This document shows positions 28,930 to 39,323 of a stretch of 64,000 bases of DNA, one piece after another. The notes under the pieces were generated by a model. It was not told the DNA's origin. It did not search any database and saw only the letters and a program-made list of their open reading frames with translations. Numbering within the stretch: position 1 is the stretch's first letter; each line of letters opens with the position of its first letter. Source of the stretch: Asparagopsis taxiformis. Lineage: Eukaryota > Rhodophyta > Florideophyceae > Bonnemaisoniales > Bonnemaisoniaceae. Both the position numbers and the translations under genes were made by a program. Location of the stretch: NCBI GenBank assembly GCA_030407315.1, contig JALQPE010002155.1:49680-113679 (forward strand), written 5' to 3'.

Positions 28930-30148
28930 GCAGGTCATTTGCCGATAGCTGATCCGTTTGTTGTCAAAAAATGCTTAGCGCATGCATGCATGTTCTCGTA
29001 TTGCGCTTGCACATAGTATCAACTCCACAGTCCCAGGCAGCACAATACTATGCGGGTAATGAGTCGAAAACCCGTTGGATCGAATAGAGCCAAAGCTATG
29101 ATCCCATCTCTGTCACCCATATGACTGATAGAGATGGGATCATATGATTATAGGTCTCAAAAGAAACGACATTCATTCTGCTGATTTTCTACAAAGATAT
29201 AACAATGTGATTCGTTTTATTTTCATCTCTCTTTCGCACCATGGTGATTTTGAAACAGCACAGCCTTACAGTAGTGTCACTGTTTGGTCAGGCCACTAAG
29301 TTGAAGGAGAGAGCACTTTCTCGCGCTACGAAAGCGTTGAGATTCATTCTCCAAGGAGTATGAACGCTGCTTTTCATCAAAGATAGACAATGTTTTCCTC
29401 TAAATTCACAACTCTTCCCAATTGCACTCAGTACGCAGTCATCTCAAAACCGTCACTTCCCGCACTCACAATCCGACATTTTTGTTCGTCAAAATTATTG
29501 CTAGTCTCTAAGGGACCACTAGATAGACCGCCAAAGCCCACCTCGCAGCTCCCCCCAATAGTGCACGTATTTTTGCCTATCACCTACAACTAACTATTAC
29601 TGTTTTATATCTGTTTAACCTTCAATGAATACAACTGGGCGCAATCCGACGCACTTTCTCAAAGTTCAGCTTCCCCACACGTACTCAAGACTGCCGAACC
29701 TATTTTGTAGCTTCCAGCGTTTTTCCGCCACAAGTTTCGCCGACACAACGATAGTTGACATTGAGTTACTGTCCAGATTGTTCAATATCTCCCTATAATT
29801 CAACCGCATTCTGCACGCGGACAGACTCTTTTTGATTCAGTATTGAATAAACAGTGCGATCAAATTGCTCAAATTATGACCATAACACCAGTAGAACTGT
29901 TCAGATATAAACTGATCACGTTGAAACAATTATGCTCCATACGAACAGTACTCCACTCGTACGTGAAAAGGAACTTTCACAAGAACAAGATATCGTGAAA
30001 TTCTGGAAGTAATCAGCGTATAACAAAAATATGTATGCGATATATGGCCTGCCGCCTAATGGTAGGCGGGAAACTGTACAGTTTCCACTTCAAGCATTCA
30101 TACCTCTAATCTCTTCTCTTTGGATTCGAGAGAATCTTGCAAAATTTG
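28930..30148. other. Intergenic, no gene seen
   Basis: AT-rich DNA with only short open frames. The only notable structure is the hairpin at 29097-29144. Confidence 0.5.
29097..29144. repeat. Perfect hairpin, 15-bp arms, 18-base loop
   Basis: tatgatcccatctct (29097-29111) pairs exactly with 29130-29144. Confidence 0.9.
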
Positions 30149-30186
30149 TTGATTAATATTAATATTAATCAAGCTGCGATCGCAGC
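30149..30186. repeat. Two adjoining perfect palindromes
   Basis: 30149-30172 is a 24-bp perfect palindrome of A/T-rich sequence (ttgattaatatt core). It is followed without a gap by the 14-bp perfect palindrome gctgcgatcgcagc (30173-30186). The pair marks the switch from AT-rich to GC-rich DNA. Confidence 0.9.
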
Positions 30187-30561
30187 CACGCCCAAGGACG
30201 AGGCCACGACCTCCGGGACGATGGGTGACGAATTCCCTGATTCTGACGCCGCTGCGTCAAAGCCACGCGGGGAGTCAGTCTTGGCAGCCTCAACAGGCGC
30301 AACGGGAGTCATCGGGCGAGACGACGAGGCAGCATCCTGGAGAGCAACGGCTTGAACCGCCCCAACGGACGGGGCGGGCGCGACGGACGCTTCCGTCGCT
30401 GACGGCGCACCGACCCTGGCGACGGAGGGAGCGCCCTGTGAAGGGTTCCTCGCTCCACCTCCAGCAGAGCAGGCGGGCCACGGAGTGTTGGTATCGGTAC
30501 TGCGTGTATTAAACATTGTGGTTATCTTGTACGCAACGAAAGCGAAAAGTGCAACGAGCAC
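30169..30561 (-). CDS. Hypothetical Ala/Pro/Ser-rich protein
   Basis: 130 codons with a hydrophobic start (MLVALFAFVAYKI) and then MFNTRSTDTNTP and a long Ala/Pro/Ser-rich tail. The internal MFNTRS resembles the start of many Ty3-type Gag proteins, and the composition resembles the antisense protein of the 15-kb element, so it could be the 5' piece of another retroelement. The 3' end runs into the double palindrome at 30149-30186. No domain is recognised. Confidence 0.3.
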   Translation of the reverse strand: MLVALFAFVAYKITTMFNTRSTDTNTPWPACSAGGGARNPSQGAPSVARVGAPSATEASVAPAPSVGAVQAVALQDAASSSRPMTPVAPVEAAKTDSPRGFDAAASESGNSSPIVPEVVASSLGVAAIAA

Positions 30562-31860
30562 AAAGGAGAAAGCCGCGCGGGAGAGACGAGAGAAGAAGAA
30601 AACGGAAAAGGCTGTGAGCCGACGCAGAACGGGTTGATGAAGCGAAAAGGCAACGGCCTAAGCGATGATGATGAAAGATTGGGAAGCGACGAACGCTCCG
30701 ACATCTGAGCCGCGGCTTAAATAACGTTCCGGCGACCGCTGTCGCAATACCCGTTGGCACGAGATACACGAGATTGCCGCGGCCTGCGTGCGTATCACGC
30801 TTGATTCGAACCTCACCCGCGTGGTGGAACTGGAAAATACATTCGATTCTTTGTAGTATACGTGAAAATTCCGAAATTGCAATTATTTGCGACTTTCCGC
30901 GGAATTCTAATTTTGGCGGATTCGACCGGCAACAGCAATGCGCGAGCATTGCTGGCGCATGCGCGCGCGCAATCGGCACACGTGTGCAACGAACGAACTG
31001 GCACGCGGCCAACGGACCAACGAGTCCACACGCGCAACCCACAAGGTCCTTTCCCATTCGGGGACGCTACGAACAGTGATTACACAGTAATGTGATGCCA
31101 TCGTGGCTAAATAGGTATTGGCATCGTGCTGGGAGGGAAAGGGGACAACCATCGAACGAGCAACGGCTCTAGTCTACGACTGACTTCTACGTTCACGTTT
31201 ACGTCTTCGCCTAACGAGGCTTCGTTTCCGTGGAGCTGCACACTCCCTACCCATCGCCACACGTGAGGCTGATCGCGTGTAGTGCCTACGTGCTTAGTCG
31301 AGAGCGCCTCCGGTGACGTGCCACATGGTTCAGCAAACGTAATCCTCGCGTAGATTGTTGCGCTGTGACGCTTGTGTCTACCTTCCTACCTACCAATACT
31401 GTAAACACCAGTGGGTGGCATTGTTCGTTTCGTTACGTTCCAAGGACAGCGTGTCCATAGCTCGTACCAGCTAACTTCTAACGAACCGTCGTACCACAGT
31501 ATTTAAGCGTAGCGACATGTCTAGACTGCAGAAGGATGATCAAAAACGAACTAATTACTAGCACAACCAACTAAACATAGCTATTCTGCTAAAAATCCGG
31601 AGACCGAGCAACTAAGACTGCAACCCGAAGACTACACATCCATAGATCCCGGAAGCGCGCCCGTGCAAGCCGATGCATCACAGTGAGTAACATAACGGGA
31701 ATCACTATGGGAATCAGTAACCCCAATGAAGAGCCAGCCGGACCTCACAACGCTTGCAGATTGCGGTACTGTGCATCTCAAGACGACTGCGAGACCGCTC
31801 CTCGTCTGGCTCTTCGCGTTACTGTAAAGGAAAGAGATACAATATCACTTTATTAATGTC
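30562..31860. other. GC-rich stretch, possible retroelement LTR remnant
   Basis: CpG-rich DNA with acgtgtg motifs like those in the LTRs of the 15-kb element, but I could not align it or find TG...CA ends with a target duplication. An inverted repeat (cagtaac ... gaagagccag near 31709 with ctggctcttcgcgttactg near 31806) is visible. No gene is supported. Confidence 0.35.
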
Positions 31861-31989
31861 AGGATGCCAAAAATTTAACTTATCAATTACATTATTTACA
31901 CCTCAAGATAGTATTTAAGAGAATGTACCGCCGTCGACCAGGTAAGAAAGGACAAGGTAAACATTATCCCTAACAATTAACTCACTTTC

Positions 31990-32207
31990 ATACTGTATTT
32001 TTGACACATGCAGCGCGTGTATTGCGATGGCAGGTCAGGATGAGTTGTGGACCGTTGTGGGAAGTTTCGCTGGTTTTTGCTTCAGTGTTACTGGCGCTGG
32101 TGTTGTGAGATGGAGAAGAAGGGGAGGGTTAATGCGGTTTGGGGGAGGTTGGGATCGGTTGAGGGTGTATTAGTGTTGATGTTGGCTTGAGTGTGGTGAA
32201 TTGCAGT
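31990..32207 (-). pseudogene. Copia-like gag remnant, downstream part
   Basis: On the minus strand this continues the gag-like sequence at 53190-53734: ...ATIHEFTTA on the far side joins IHHTQANINTNTPSTDPN here once the 21-kb nested insertion and one copy of the 5-bp duplication are removed. The tail (CHRNTRCMCQKY) is cysteine-containing but not a clear zinc knuckle. Confidence 0.6.
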
Positions 32208-32569
32208 TGAAACGAATGTGTATACGGGATAGCTGAGTGGTAGTTGTTTTCGTTGAATGATCGATGATGCCTCCGATCCCCCAAGACCGGAGTTGACCAT
32301 GCCTTTTTATACCCACCATAGAATTGTAGTTCGATGTCGAACTAATTCTAGAAAATACTAATGAAAATAAAATTATGTCATCAAAAATAAATCTAACATG
32401 ATGCCATCATGACATCACTCGATGACATAGCCAACTAGATACTTCTAGGCGTAACAGCAAGTTACTTTCTAGCAGCCTATAGTATATGAGTAAACTTAGT
32501 GTAACTTGTAGTGTCTAGAATACACTAATTTATGCAGGCCATTACTGGCATCAGCTTCAGTTCGTTACA
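32208..32569 (-). repeat. 3' LTR of element 2, 362 bp
   Basis: Matches the split LTR at the other end. On the element's strand it begins tgtaacgaactg and ends cgtttca. It is preceded by a purine tract. Confidence 0.95.
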
Positions 32570-32585
32570 CTATTTCCCCCCTCAC
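32570..32585 (-). other. Polypurine tract of element 2
   Basis: On the minus strand gtgaggggggaaatag lies directly before the 3' LTR, the position and composition expected for the plus-strand primer. Confidence 0.85.
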
Positions 32586-32610
32586 ACAGTCGATGTCCTC
32601 ACCAACTTAG

Positions 32611-33315
32611 TTATCCATCATGATATTCCGGTAGAATATTCTTCTTCCGGATGTATTCTAACCATATTTCAGTCTTCGTGCCATCCCTGTCTATGAAATC
32701 CCTCGTAGGTTGCCATGAAGCATCATGCGTAGGACTGCCTTTCATCAAGGTTAGGAACTGATATCCTCGTCCTCTTTTTCTATGATTCAAGATCGCTTCA
32801 ACCTCGATTTCATCACCTTCAATAGCAGGGACAGGGGCCGGTATAGGAGGTATTGGAGCAGCAATATCAGTCGGTTGTTCTATATGAGGAATTGTGTGGC
32901 TGACAATAACAACAGGATGAATCTTTATATGATCAGGAAGATCCAACCTAACTGCATTTTTGCCAATCAATTCCTTCACAACAAACGGTCCAAAACGTCT
33001 TGCTGTCAACTTCTCCTTTTCCTGAGACTGGGAGTATGCATCCCTGAACAAAGACCTGTTACTCCATAACTTGGATCCCACCTTATAGTCTGGATCCTTG
33101 AAGCCGTTGCTTGAATTCCTCAACACTTTGCACAGGTATCTCATTTCCAGACACAAAGTCCAAAGGAGACTTTGGAATCCATCCCAGGTCCAGCTCAAAA
33201 GGGGACATACCGAGATCTTCAGAAACTGCAGAATTGTAGGAAAACTCTGCAGATGGTAAAAGTTCATCCCAATTGTCTTGGTTATAGGAACAATAGCACC
33301 GAAGATAGTTCTCAA
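32611..33315 (-). pseudogene. Element 2 integrase C-terminus and chromodomain
   Basis: The useful part starts near 33110 (DPDYKVGSKLWSNRSLFRDA), passes through the integrase C-terminal barrel (RRFGPFVVKELIGKNAVRLD) and ends with a chromodomain-like region (EVEAILNHRKRGRGYQFL, then DASWQP). It is joined to the upstream integrase frame by a shift near 33100. The first 70 codons of the open frame are out of phase with pol and not meaningful. Confidence 0.8.
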
Positions 33316-34666
33316 TAATCCGATTCATGATTTCGGACGTGCCATCCGTCTGTGGGTGCCTGCTCGTAGACATCTTGAGCTTAACGCCACATAGTTCCAT
33401 CAAACAATCCCAAAACTTGGATGTAAACTTTCTATCTTGATCCGATACCACATTGTCAGGAAGTCCATGAAGCTTGAATATGTTGGAGAAGAATGCATTC
33501 GCAACATCCTCAGCAGTGTCAGTACCTCTTGACTTGATAAAATGAACTCTTCTCGTCAACCGGTCTACCCAGGTAGTTATGGCATCATAGCCGTCTTTTG
33601 TCTTGGGTAGACTTACGATAAAGTCGGTTGCTAGAGATCCCCATCTTCTCTCAGGAACCTCTAAAGAAGTTGGATCAGTCAACTTCTTCTGATTAGAGTC
33701 TTTGTATTGCTGACACTTCATGCATCCCTCCACATACTTCCGTACATCTCGGGCTTTGTGTCTCCAATGGAATTTTTCAAGTCTTGCTAGCGTCTTCAAG
33801 AACTTGAAATGACCGCTTATCCTAGAGTCATGTGCCATTTGCAAAATACTGGACACAGACCTTCTCGGTACACACAACTTTCCATTGTAAAATAGTCTCG
33901 CCCGTTCACGACAAAACAATGGTATGATCTTTTCCAGCTTCCGTTTCTGAATCTCATCTTCAGGAAAATCTCCTTCCATGACTCTTACCACTGGTCCGAA
34001 GAACTGGTCATCATCATATCGGGTTACAATGTCCTCAAAATTTATTTCAGGTACTTCAATATTGCTAAATGAAGCATTTCGCCCATTTATAACGTGAGGA
34101 GCCCTTGATAAAACATCACCCAATACATGAATCTTTCCAGGTTTGAGGGTTCTTGGGAATATACCAAAGTTACCTAGAGTTTCCAACCATCTCGCTTCTT
34201 TTCGACTCAACTTGACTTTCGAAAAGAAACTCTTTAGCACATGGTTGTCTGTGAATATTTCAAATTCAACTCCTTCGAGGGAACATCGAAATCTTTCCAA
34301 GAAACAAATCAAAGCCAAAAGTTCTCGGTCATTCGCTGTATAATCTGCCTCAGTGGATGATAACTTCTTTGAGTAGAAGGCAATATCACGATCCTTCCCA
34401 TTCTCGTCCAGCTGAGTTAGAGTACCACCAACAGCGAGCTGAGATGCATCAACATGACCTCGGAAGGCCTTTCTCCAATCAAGTGCAACTAATATTGGAG
34501 CCTGAATCATTGCATCTTTCAACTTTTGGAAAGCTTCATCACAGATTTCATCCCATTGTCCAATACCCTTTTCTTTCTTCGTCAGATCCGTCAATGGAGC
34601 CGCAATCCCAGAGAATTTCGGAATGAACCTTCGGAAAAACTGTAAGAGACCAAGGAATCTTCTCAA
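33083..34666 (-). pseudogene. Element 2 RNase H and integrase
   Basis: 527 open codons: end of RT connection (RRFLGLLQFFRRFIPKFSGI), RNase H (FRGHVDASQLAVGGTL, SSTEADYTANDRELLALI, FTDNHVLKSF), integrase zinc region (H-x-H region HDSRISGHFKF with GCMKCQQ), and the catalytic core (TDFIVSLPKTKDG, NVVSDQDRKFTSKF, SRHPQTDGTSEIMNR). The N-terminal boundary is an in-frame TAG (34667-34669), not a start. A further frame change near 33100 separates the C-terminal domain. Confidence 0.9.
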
Positions 34667-34990
34667 CTATGTCAATGATTTTGGTTTTGGCCAGGTTTTA
34701 AGGATGTCAACCTTTTCAGGATTAACCCTGATGCCCTCTCTACCAACCAAAAATTCCAAGAATTCGATCTCTGTCTAGAAGAACTCACATTTCTTTGGAG
34801 AAACGTACAATTCATTTCTCTTCAGACGTTCCAATACAGTTTCCAAATTCCGAAAATGGTCTTCTTCCGTCTTGCTGAATACTAGTAAATCATCCATGTA
34901 AACAACCAAGAAAACATCAATACAATCATAGAAAATTTGGTTCATCAAGGTCTGGAACGTTTCAGGAGCGTTACACAGACCCATAGGCAT
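34667..34990 (-). pseudogene. Element 2 reverse transcriptase, C-terminal part
   Basis: Reads MPMGLCNAPETFQ, VVYMDDLLVFSKTEEDH (the catalytic YMDD box), then CEFF. It is in the same frame as the RNase H/integrase frame, separated by 36 codons that contain two in-frame TAG codons (34775-34777 and 34667-34669) and otherwise pol-like sequence (LVGREGIRVNPEKVDIL). A one-base shift near 35030 separates it from the N-terminal part of RT. Confidence 0.85.
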
Positions 34991-36237
34991 GACAAGATAT
35001 TCGAACTGCCCATATTTTGTATTAACGCTGTTTTTTCGATGTCTTCCGGCTTCACCCTGATCTGATGGAGCCCCGTCTTGAGGTCTAGTTTTGAAAAATA
35101 TTTTGATCCCCCAAGGCGATCAAACATTTCATCAGATCTCGGCAATGGAACATTGTTCCTCTTCGTGATTCGATTCAAAGCTCGATAATCGACTACTCCA
35201 CGAAGCTTGTCTTTCTCTTTGACAAAGAACAGAGGAGCTCCATAAGGTAACTTACTTGATCTTATTTTTCCTTTCTTCAGCAGTTCCTCGACATATTCCT
35301 TAGCTGCTCTTAGTTCCGCGGGAGACAGCTGAAATAGAGGTCTCAGTGGAGGTTTAGCATCTTTCTGAACATCGATCGCGTGATCTACTGTTCGCTTGGG
35401 AGGAAGTCCATCTGGAAGATCACTTCTGAACACTTCCTGGTACTTTGTCAGTAACTTCCCCAACCTCTCACTGTGTTTGGAACCTTTCATTCCCTGAATA
35501 TTTTTCTTTTCGAACACTTGATACACTTCAAAGTCATTACTGTTCTTCCTGTTTCGTAACATTTTTCTGAATTTTCTCACTCCAAGATTCGTCACATGAA
35601 TCCTTGGATCATCAGGATCTTTACAGGCGTGAAGCAACTGATGGCCACATTTCACAATCCTTTTTTTGTAATCGATAACTGGATTGTGGGCGACATGCCA
35701 TGGCATCCCCAAAAGAACATCATACCTACAATTGGCAACAACCCAATTTGATGTATAGGTATGTGAACCCATATTCAATGTTCTTTTGATGATTACTTCA
35801 GATGATTCTTCCGTGGAACCTTTTCGAGAGTGTGAGACTTGTATTTTCTCTTTCTGAATCATGAAATTTCCTCGAGATTTCTGCTTCCTCAGAAACTCGG
35901 CCCCTACTACGTTGGTATTGCATCCATCATCTTTCAATACTTTGACTGGTAATCCATTCAACTTTCCATGGAAAACCAATAATGGATCTACTGGTATAGG
36001 GTCATCAGTAGTGATGCTTTCTTTCCCAACAATAGTATTTGATTCAGCTTCCAAGACTCTCGGCTCTACACGGCCCTTCTCCTGCCTTGGAACAGCCCTT
36101 CCTGGCTTTTCTGGTCTCTTAACTTGCGCATCAGCGCATAGAACATTCACACTCCTTTCAGGTCCATCCTGAGCGTATAACTTGTTTTTAGGAGGACCGA
36201 CTAGTTTTCCTGTGGAAAGGAACTTGGTGCTCCCCAA
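34945..36237 (-). pseudogene. Element 2 protease and RT N-terminal part
   Basis: A 430-codon frame overlapping the end of gag by 37 bases in another phase, as in many Ty3 elements that use frameshifting. The aspartic-protease-like segment has VKVLKDDGCNTNVV (DDG in place of DTG) and DVLLGMPW. RT starts with ELLKKGKIRSSKLPYGAPLF, then FVKEKDKLRGVVDYRALN, and KYFSKLDLKTGLHQIRV. It goes out of phase after KTALIQ, near 35030. No full-length polyprotein is possible without at least one shift. Confidence 0.9.
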
Positions 36238-37142
36238 TGAACCTGGGTGTTGTTCGTGTTAAGCCTCTTCTTGACTTCCCCTTTGTGCCTATCCGCTCTG
36301 CAGCCGGGCTTGTGACATACAAAGCATAGGTTCTCACGAATATCCTTCCTCTTCTGGGCATTCATGGAATGGCTTTTCTCGAAGTTGCCGATTTCCATGG
36401 GAGCGTACCCGGAATAACTTGAAGGAACAACTTTTCCTGTATAGATCCCAGCTCCGTAATAAGCACCATCAACGCTAAGAGCAATGTTTGCAGCGGCATC
36501 AAGGTCCGATGGATTGTTCTTGCGAACATCAAGAAGAATATGAGCCTTAAGACCTGCACAGAAACGAGCCAACTTCTCACCCTCACTCATATCCTGGATA
36601 TTGATTACGATGTTCCTAAACTCGGAAAGATAGACAGAAACGTTTGTTTTCTGTTTCAACTTTCTGAGCTTATCGCGAGCTCTAACAGAACTATCTTGAG
36701 GAACGAACTCTTGAATAACCAGGTTTGAGAAGGCCTCCCAAGAATCAGGCATTTTCGCTCCGTTGGCAACGGTAAACCACCAGTTGGCAGCCACCCCTGT
36801 CATGAACGTTGATGCGAAATCAATAGCTTGTTTATCGGATATTTCTGCATCCGAGCCTACCTGAATGAGAGAAATGTACCTTCCAACAGAGTGTAGCCAC
36901 GTCCGAACAGTAAACGCATCACGCGTTCCATCGAATGTCGGGGGCTTATTGGGCTTCAATAACGACATAATGACAGTGTTCTTCCCAAACTTGAACCTTA
37001 AAAAAACTTCTTTCTTCTTCAACAATAAATTTCCAGTTTCCAATTTTTTTGAAAGGATTCGTCCTTTGACGACGGGTCCTCTACCCGTGGAGAGAGGAAT
37101 TTCAGCACTCTGATCACACCCACCCCAGGGAATGTGGTTCAA
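36201..37142 (-). CDS. Element 2 Gag
   Basis: The biological start is probably MSLLKPNKPPTFDGTRDAF (near 36967), because the first 57 codons of the open frame lie in leader sequence. The capsid-like region shows FDGTRDAFTVRTWL, FMTGVAANWWF and LRKLKQKTNVSVYLSEFRN, typical of Ty3 Gag. The C-terminal knuckle is CFVCHKPGCRADRH: spacing C-x2-C-x4-C-x4-H, so Cys and His are exchanged compared with the usual C-x2-C-x4-H-x4-C. Gag forms the particle and packages RNA. The frame is intact from that start to its stop. Confidence 0.85.
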   Translation of the reverse strand: MNHIPWGGCDQSAEIPLSTGRGPVVKGRILSKKLETGNLLLKKKEVFLRFKFGKNTVIMSLLKPNKPPTFDGTRDAFTVRTWLHSVGRYISLIQVGSDAEISDKQAIDFASTFMTGVAANWWFTVANGAKMPDSWEAFSNLVIQEFVPQDSSVRARDKLRKLKQKTNVSVYLSEFRNIVINIQDMSEGEKLARFCAGLKAHILLDVRKNNPSDLDAAANIALSVDGAYYGAGIYTGKVVPSSYSGYAPMEIGNFEKSHSMNAQKRKDIRENLCFVCHKPGCRADRHKGEVKKRLNTNNTQVHWGAPSSFPQEN

Positions 37143-37471
37143 CGATCTGTTCGGGATATCCCCACCAGTTTACGATGTAAACCCTTCGGTGTCCTTACCC
37201 TATAAGAAAGTTTCTCGAGTCGACCGTACCCAACTTTCCTCGAGTTTTCCTATCTCCTTTCCACCCCTCTTAGTCCAAGTCCTTACCCCTATCAAGCCTG
37301 TGTTACCCGTATCCGTGACCCTGTCGGTCCACCTAGCTAACAGCCAACAAGTGGAATAGGATGTATAGGGAATACAATTGGCGACAGCACAGGACTGGTC
37401 AGAGGATAGTCTTGAGAATCAAGAATCCCTCCAGGAAGCTAGACTTCCGATCTAGGTTCTGTAAGTGGGAT

Positions 37472-37672
37472 GTCTGGCTCTCCAGCCCTCAGACACTACC
37501 TGGCCCTCCTGCCCTAAGGTACAACCCGGCTCTCCTGCCCTCGGGTTGACCACTTACAGTCCCTCCTGTAGGCCCTTAGTTACCTGGCCTTCCTGCCCTC
37601 AGGTAACTTACCCTTGCTCAAGGGGTAGCAGACACTACAGTTCTTACACCTCGCACCCCTGCCCTCAGGTGT
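37472..37672 (-). promoter_or_regulatory. Leader hairpin array of element 2
   Basis: Five stem-loops share a nearly constant loop (plus-strand gcyctcctgccct or close variants) but have different self-complementary stems: GTCTG/CAGAC (37472-37494), TACCT/AGGTA (37497-37521), AACCCG/CGGGTT (37523-37547), GTTACCTG/CAGGTAAC (37579-37607) and ACACCT/AGGTGT (37646-37672). They lie between the PBS and gag in the RNA leader. Covarying stems with a constant loop point to selection on RNA structure. Confidence 0.75.
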
Positions 37673-37755
37673 TCAATAACTCCCAACGATTGCTTTTCAG
37701 CCAAGAGCTTGCAGTCGGCCGGCGTTTGCCGAACTGCTCACTCAGTGCGCCCGTA

Positions 37756-37771
37756 GAAAGCGATGCTACCA
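37756..37771 (-). other. Primer-binding site of element 2
   Basis: On the minus strand tggtagcatcgctttc starts one base after the 5' LTR. The TGGTA start fits the 3' end (TACCA) of an initiator-methionine-like tRNA. Confidence 0.75.
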
Positions 37772-37772
37772 G

Positions 37773-37942
37773 TGAAACGAATGTGTATACGGGATAGCTG
37801 AGTGGTAGTTGTTTTTGTTGAATGATCGATGATGCCTCCGATCCCCCAAGACCGGAGTTGACCATGCCTCTTTATACCCACCATAGAATTGTAGTTCGAT
37901 GTCGAACTAATTCTAGAAAATACTAATGAAATAAAATTATGT
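37773..37942 (-). repeat. 5' LTR of element 2, first part
   Basis: Begins tgaaacgaatgtg and is interrupted after ...aattatgt by the 15-kb element. It continues at 52995. Confidence 0.95.
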
Positions 37943-39221
37943 TGTGGGCCTCGTCCCGTATTGCGCTGCGAGCGGTCGCGGGAGGGACAATTCCAGGCGT
38001 CTGGAATGGGCGCCAGGAGGGTTCGCTTAAGCGGTACGCTCGAGAGCGTGAGTGGGTACTCGATAGGGAATCAGCCGCGAAGAGCCGCGTTGGGGATCAC
38101 TAGCCGCGGTGACGTGGCAAGGCAATTGTCGCCCAAGGGCGAATGGGCGCGTGCCGCCTTGCATTGGCACCGGGCCACATTGCTTGCGCGGGACCCTTCG
38201 GCGAGCGTGCAACGTGTAGCGATATAGGCGCGATTAGTCACACACGTGTGCGAGCGGGAGGATTCTCCCGTTACCGTTGTGCACGTGTACGTTACGGCTG
38301 GCCGTTTCTATTAGTTTACACGTAGCAACGTAGCAGCTTACTCTGTAAGGCCCCTGGGCCGCATAAAAACCCCCCCACAAGGTCCATTGGACGCCGGACC
38401 GGGACCATTGGTCCTGGTCCGGCCCCGGCAGTCTCGTTGACCATTTAAGGTCAACGGACTAACCACTAAGCTACAATAAAGGCAGATCGTCTCGGTTCCA
38501 AATCTTTCGACCGTGGTCGTTTAACTTACAACTAAACGGCGGCGGCAGTTCCCTTACCGGATACCCGCTGCTCCGTTTCGATCTCCAATTGGGGATCGCT
38601 CGCACATTTCCCCAATTGCCCGCCGCGAGCCCCCTCCGGCGGGAGTGCACGTAGATTGCCCTTGGGCATTTCGTCTCCGCGGTGGTGGACCACCTTCCCC
38701 CTTCTTTTAACGCCGTCAGGCGACCGGGAGTGGCCTCCCGCCCACCGGGACAAGGCTACCGACTGGGAGCGCTGTCGGTTCGGCACTCCCACCCGGTCAA
38801 CCGAGCTAACGCCCGTGGGCTTCTCAATCGGTCTCGACCGCAGCCGCCGGCGGTATCACAGTTGCGGAATCCGTCGTGTGGGCAGCCACGCGTGGAGGCG
38901 ACCACAATTCCCCGCGGGGATCCATCGCGCTAAGTGCCTAGTTAACCCTTATGCGGGTTGAGGACGGCCACGGCCGATAGATCCCTCCGGCAGGTTAGAT
39001 CCAGCCCTCCCGGACCCCGCTCTACCACCCGCTACCGGGTTGGGAGACAGGTGTCCGGGCTCCGAGGGATCGATCCACTCGACACCGCCCTCGGGCTACT
39101 AGGATCGCACGAGGCGCCAGCCTCGTGGAATCGGCGCTCTCACTCGTGAGTTCGAAGCCTTATCCCTATCCTCTAATCCTCCTCGGAGGTATAATCTATC
39201 TACAAGGGATAAGGTCCTACA
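37943..39221 (+). repeat. 5' LTR of element 3, 1279 bp
   Basis: TATA-like cataaaaa at 38362-38369 and AATAAA at 38475-38480 bracket two strong hairpins: 38393-38423 (gccggacc/ggtccggc) and 38436-38455 (gttgacc...ggtcaac). This gives a plausible R region with structured RNA. Confidence 0.95.
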
Positions 39222-39223
39222 TT

Positions 39224-39241
39224 TGGTCTCTCGACCTAGAA
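39224..39241 (+). other. Primer-binding site of element 3
   Basis: tggtctctcgacctagaa starts two bases after the 5' LTR. The TGG start fits a tRNA CCA end; I could not name the tRNA. Confidence 0.6.
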
Positions 39242-39323
39242 ACGTTCGGGACGCTGTTGATCAACCTAGGTGCTAAAACATCTCCGCTGGTGAGCATCGT
39301 ACGTACGACTACAGGATCCTGTA

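Noticed and set aside
29262..29277. cagtagtg as a possible inverted right end matching the island left edge cactactg
   Set aside because: Only 8 bases match, which is expected by chance in a window of this size, and no target duplication is present.
38436..38484. tRNA-like A box (minus-strand tagcttagtggttag) in the LTR
   Set aside because: No T-arm or acceptor stem follows; the neighbouring sequence forms other hairpins.
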